This document shows positions 8,552-10,354 of a DNA stretch of 10,354 nucleotides, in pieces. Every line of letters begins with the position of its first letter. Within the stretch, counting starts at the first letter, position 1. The DNA comes from Isotricha intestinalis. Its lineage: Eukaryota; Ciliophora; Litostomatea; Vestibuliferida; Isotrichidae. The position numbers and the translations under genes were made by a program. The stretch is from positions 1 to 10,354 of the forward strand of contig JAJJLU010004690.1 in the NCBI GenBank assembly GCA_023807065.1. The letters run 5' to 3'. Under the pieces are notes generated by a model. The model was given only the letters and a program-made list of their open reading frames with translations. It searched no databases and was not told where the DNA came from.

Positions 8552-8567
8552 AAAATATTAATTAAAA

Positions 8568-9820
8568 ATGGGAGTTGTCACTTGTGGTTGTAGATGCAAT
8601 CAAGAAGTAAATGTAAATGACGAAGAAATTAGTAAAGAAACTGGAAACTCAAAAAATACAAACAATAAAAATATGAACAAATATAAAGGAAATATTGTTT
8701 ATTCAAATCTTAATAACAATAAAAGTGATTATGATAAAAATTTAAAGAAAATTCAAGATAATGATTTATTTATTATTAAAGAACAACAGAACGGAGAAAT
8801 TGGAATTGATTTAGATGAACCACTTATTGAATTTTTTAATAAAGATCCTTATGTTATAGATTCAAAAAAAAATAATGAATTAAATTCAAATTATAATTCA
8901 AATAATAATAAAGGAGAAAATATTAATTCAAATCATAACACAAATAAAACTATAAATTCAAATTCTAATTCCATTTATACTTTAAATAATAATACTAATC
9001 TCAATAAAATTCAAATGATAATAATTATTTACCCAATAAAAAAAATAATAATTCAAATGAATTAAATAAAGATGGAGGAATAAATAATATAAAAATTAAT
9101 CAAAATACTTTAAAAATATTTAATATATCATATAATAAATCAGCAAAGAATCTTCTTAATGGTAATAATGATTTAAATTTAAAACCAAAACACAATCGGT
9201 CAAATAGTAATTCGTTAAATATTAATGAAAACTCAACTAATTTAAATCATAGTTTAGTAATAAATGGAATTCATAAATTAAATGATATTTTTATAAATCA
9301 AAAAAAAAATACTAATAATGATAGTATTAATGTTATTTGGAAAACATTAGATATTACTTCATTCATTTCAACTAAAAAATTAAATTCAACTAAAATAGAT
9401 GAAATTATGTTTAATGGTAATATTTATAAAATGATTCTTTCTAATATATTTAAAAATTGTTCAATGAATATTCAAAAATTTTGTATTTTAACAAGAAAAA
9501 AATTTTGTATTTTTCAAAATAGAGAAAATTTTTTACTTTCTAAAAGTTCACAAAGAGAATTAGATTTATCTCAAATTGAAAGTTGTGGAAGATTAGATTT
9601 TTCATTGTTAAATATTCATTATTTAAATAAATATTTTTTTATGTATATTGATATTAAAGATATTTATGAAAATGATAATTCAAATGATGATGCTGTTTAT
9701 AAAGTTGTTCAAAAAGAACAAAATGGAAAATTTTATGTTTTATTTTCAAAAAATGAAAAAGAAGTAAATCAATGGGTTTGTGTTATAAATTTTTTTTTAA
9801 ATATAAATAATAAATTATAA
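8568..9820 (+). CDS. PH-domain protein with probable lipid-modified N-terminus, split by one -1 frame break
   Basis: Starts at ATG 8568 and ends at TAA 9818-9820, about 417 residues once the reading shifts by -1 between 9008 and 9065. Without the shift, translation stops at 9063-9065 after 165 residues. The second frame cannot start earlier because of TAA at 9005-9007. The N-terminus MGVVTCGCRC has Gly2 for possible N-myristoylation and three Cys (6, 8, 10) for palmitoylation, suggesting membrane anchoring. A long Asn/Ser-rich low-complexity linker follows. The C-terminal ~130 residues look like a pleckstrin-homology domain: Phe-Asn-Gly-Asn-Ile-Tyr-Lys-Met, then Phe-Cys-Ile-Leu-Thr with Phe-Cys-Ile-Phe (strands), and a closing helix with the hallmark Trp (Val-Asn-Gln-Trp-Val-Cys-Val-Ile). 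PH domains often bind phosphoinositides or proteins. All Gln codons are CAA or CAG. The break could be a real mutation, an A-run sequencing error or programmed frameshifting. Confidence 0.8.
8865..9062 (+). repeat. Asn/Ser-rich low-complexity linker with AATTCAAAT-like repeats
   Basis: Imperfect, irregular repeats of ATTCAAAT and AATAAT encode an Asn/Ser/Lys-rich linker between the N-terminal part and the PH domain of the 8568 gene. Such tracts are common in A+T-rich protist genomes and are prone to slippage. The frame break falls at its end. Confidence 0.65.
9038..9044 (+). promoter_or_regulatory. A_AAA_AAA heptamer in the phase needed for -1 frameshifting (candidate)
   Basis: In the upstream frame the codons are CCA ATA AAA AAA ATA, so A_AAA_AAA (9038-9044) has the classic -1 slippery phase. 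A one-base backward slip here enters exactly the frame that encodes the PH domain. No stable downstream hairpin or pseudoknot is visible in this A+T-rich DNA, and A runs of eight are common in the window, so coincidence is quite possible. An alternative is a single missing A in the shorter run at 9006-9009, which would preserve the Asn/Ser-rich composition better. Confidence 0.3.
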
Positions 9821-9937
9821 AAATTTTGATTTTTAAAAAATAAATTTTTTCATTCAATTTATATATACAAATTTTCCCAATTTAAATTATTAAAAACTCA
9901 AAAAATTAAGAATAAATTATAAGAAGATTATTTTATT

Positions 9938-10196
9938 ATGAATCTTTTCTTTATTTCTTGGTTTTTTGTTAAGAAAAAATAAATAAAATAAAAGAATATT
10001 AAAAAGAAAATTTTAAAAGATGAATTTAAAAATGATTAAGATATAATATAATTAGATATTCCTGAAAAAAGAACTGAAACTTTAAATTTTTTAAAAATAT
10101 TTTTTTAAAAAATTATGACAAAGAAAAAAGATAGTTATTAAAATTTAAAAGAAATAAAAGAAATAAAAGTAGAATTTAACAATTATTCATTTTCAT
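9938..10196 (+). pseudogene. Possible short coding remnant containing in-frame TAA codons
   Basis: From ATG 9938 one frame, read with TAA as Gln, gives a Lys/Glu-rich sequence including Leu-Asp-Ile-Pro-Glu-Lys-Arg-Thr-Glu-Thr-Leu-Asn-Phe-Leu-Lys. The plus strand is purine-rich (GAA, GAT, AGA codons), unlike the pure A/T spacers, which is the main support. It contains several TAA codons and would not be called under the standard code. The reading could begin upstream of 9938. It faces the minus-strand gene end at 10268. Random A+T-rich DNA read without TAA/TAG stops can look similar, so the call is weak. Confidence 0.3.
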
Positions 10197-10267
10197 ATTT
10201 ATATATTTATTAATTATATATTTTATATATTATGTTCTTAAGTAGTAAAATTTATCATCCAAGAATA

Positions 10268-10354
10268 TTAATTAATAATCTCTTTTATCTTTCTTAGTCT
10301 TAAAACTAATCTATTTAAATGTCTTTTTAAATATTTATCTTTATTTGATTGTTT
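10268..10354 (-). CDS. C-terminal end of a minus-strand gene (partial, runs off the right edge)
   Basis: Reading inward from the right edge on the minus strand gives 28 clean standard-code residues followed by TAA (plus-strand 10268-10270). The peptide is strongly basic and helix-like, with Lys-Arg-His-Leu-Asn-Arg-Leu and Leu-Arg-Leu-Arg-Lys-Ile-Lys. The composition fits a coding end rather than spacer DNA, but at this length chance is not excluded. The start lies outside the window and no family can be named. Confidence 0.45.
   Translation of the reverse strand, partial: KQSNKDKYLKRHLNRLVLRLRKIKEIIN

Noticed and set aside
9407..9820. A separate PH-domain gene starting at ATG 9407
   Set aside because: The same frame stays open and Asn-rich back to 9008 and joins the 8568 frame at the break, so it is better read as one gene.
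10200..10354. Continuation of the plus-strand TAA-as-Gln reading to the right edge
   Set aside because: The Gln/Ser/Phe-rich reading is antisense to a clean standard-code minus-strand C-terminus and is explained by it.
1..10354. Telomeres, tRNA genes, CRISPR arrays, insertion sequences or viral genes
   Set aside because: No telomeric repeat units at either end, no B-box or cloverleaf pattern, no spaced repeats, and no transposase or viral motifs in any sensible frame.

Overview
The window looks like nuclear DNA of a protist with a very A+T-rich genome, most probably a ciliate macronuclear segment. The reasons are the extreme A+T content, long intron-less genes packed a few hundred bases apart, Asn/Lys-rich proteins, and two protein types I associate mainly with ciliates: a two-pass transmembrane protein with a Cys-containing luminal domain, and an EF-hand protein with a long Gln/Lys-rich tail. 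No bacterial operon, ribosome-binding site, tRNA, CRISPR array or telomeric repeat was seen. The species was not identified.

Layout, left to right: an A+T-rich leader with a GGG/CCC hairpin (1-346); an intact 1134-residue von Willebrand A (vWA) protein with an RGG-type tail (347-3751, +); a spacer with a 16-bp near-palindrome (3752-4187); a relic or recoded EF-hand gene (4188-about 5850, +); an intact 555-residue two-pass membrane protein (5927-7594, -); a divergent spacer (7595-7912); a second relic or recoded gene that may be PH-like (7913-about 8551, +); a PH-domain protein with a probable lipid-anchored N-terminus whose frame is broken once, near 9008-9065 (8568-9820, +); a short third segment of the relic type (about 9938-10196, +, weak); and the 3' end of a minus-strand gene running off the right edge (10268-10354, -).

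The most striking property is that two kinds of coding sequence alternate. The three main genes with ordinary open frames contain about 58 Gln codons by my count, all CAA or CAG, and use TGA or TAA to stop. The segments between them only make protein sense if TAA and TAG are read as Gln and, at some sites, TGA as Trp; they also carry several single-base frame breaks, mostly at homopolymer runs and mostly of the missing-base kind. The simplest reading is decayed pseudogenes in a standard-code genome: C-to-T and G-to-A changes turn CAA into TAA and TGG into TGA. A gene set read with reassigned stops, RNA-level correction, or local assembly error are alternatives that the sequence alone cannot exclude.

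Nothing points to one joint pathway. Two or three products (PH protein, possible PH-like relic, two-pass protein) would act at membranes, the EF-hand gene would sense calcium, and the vWA-RGG protein may join a protein-binding fold to an RNA-binding tail.
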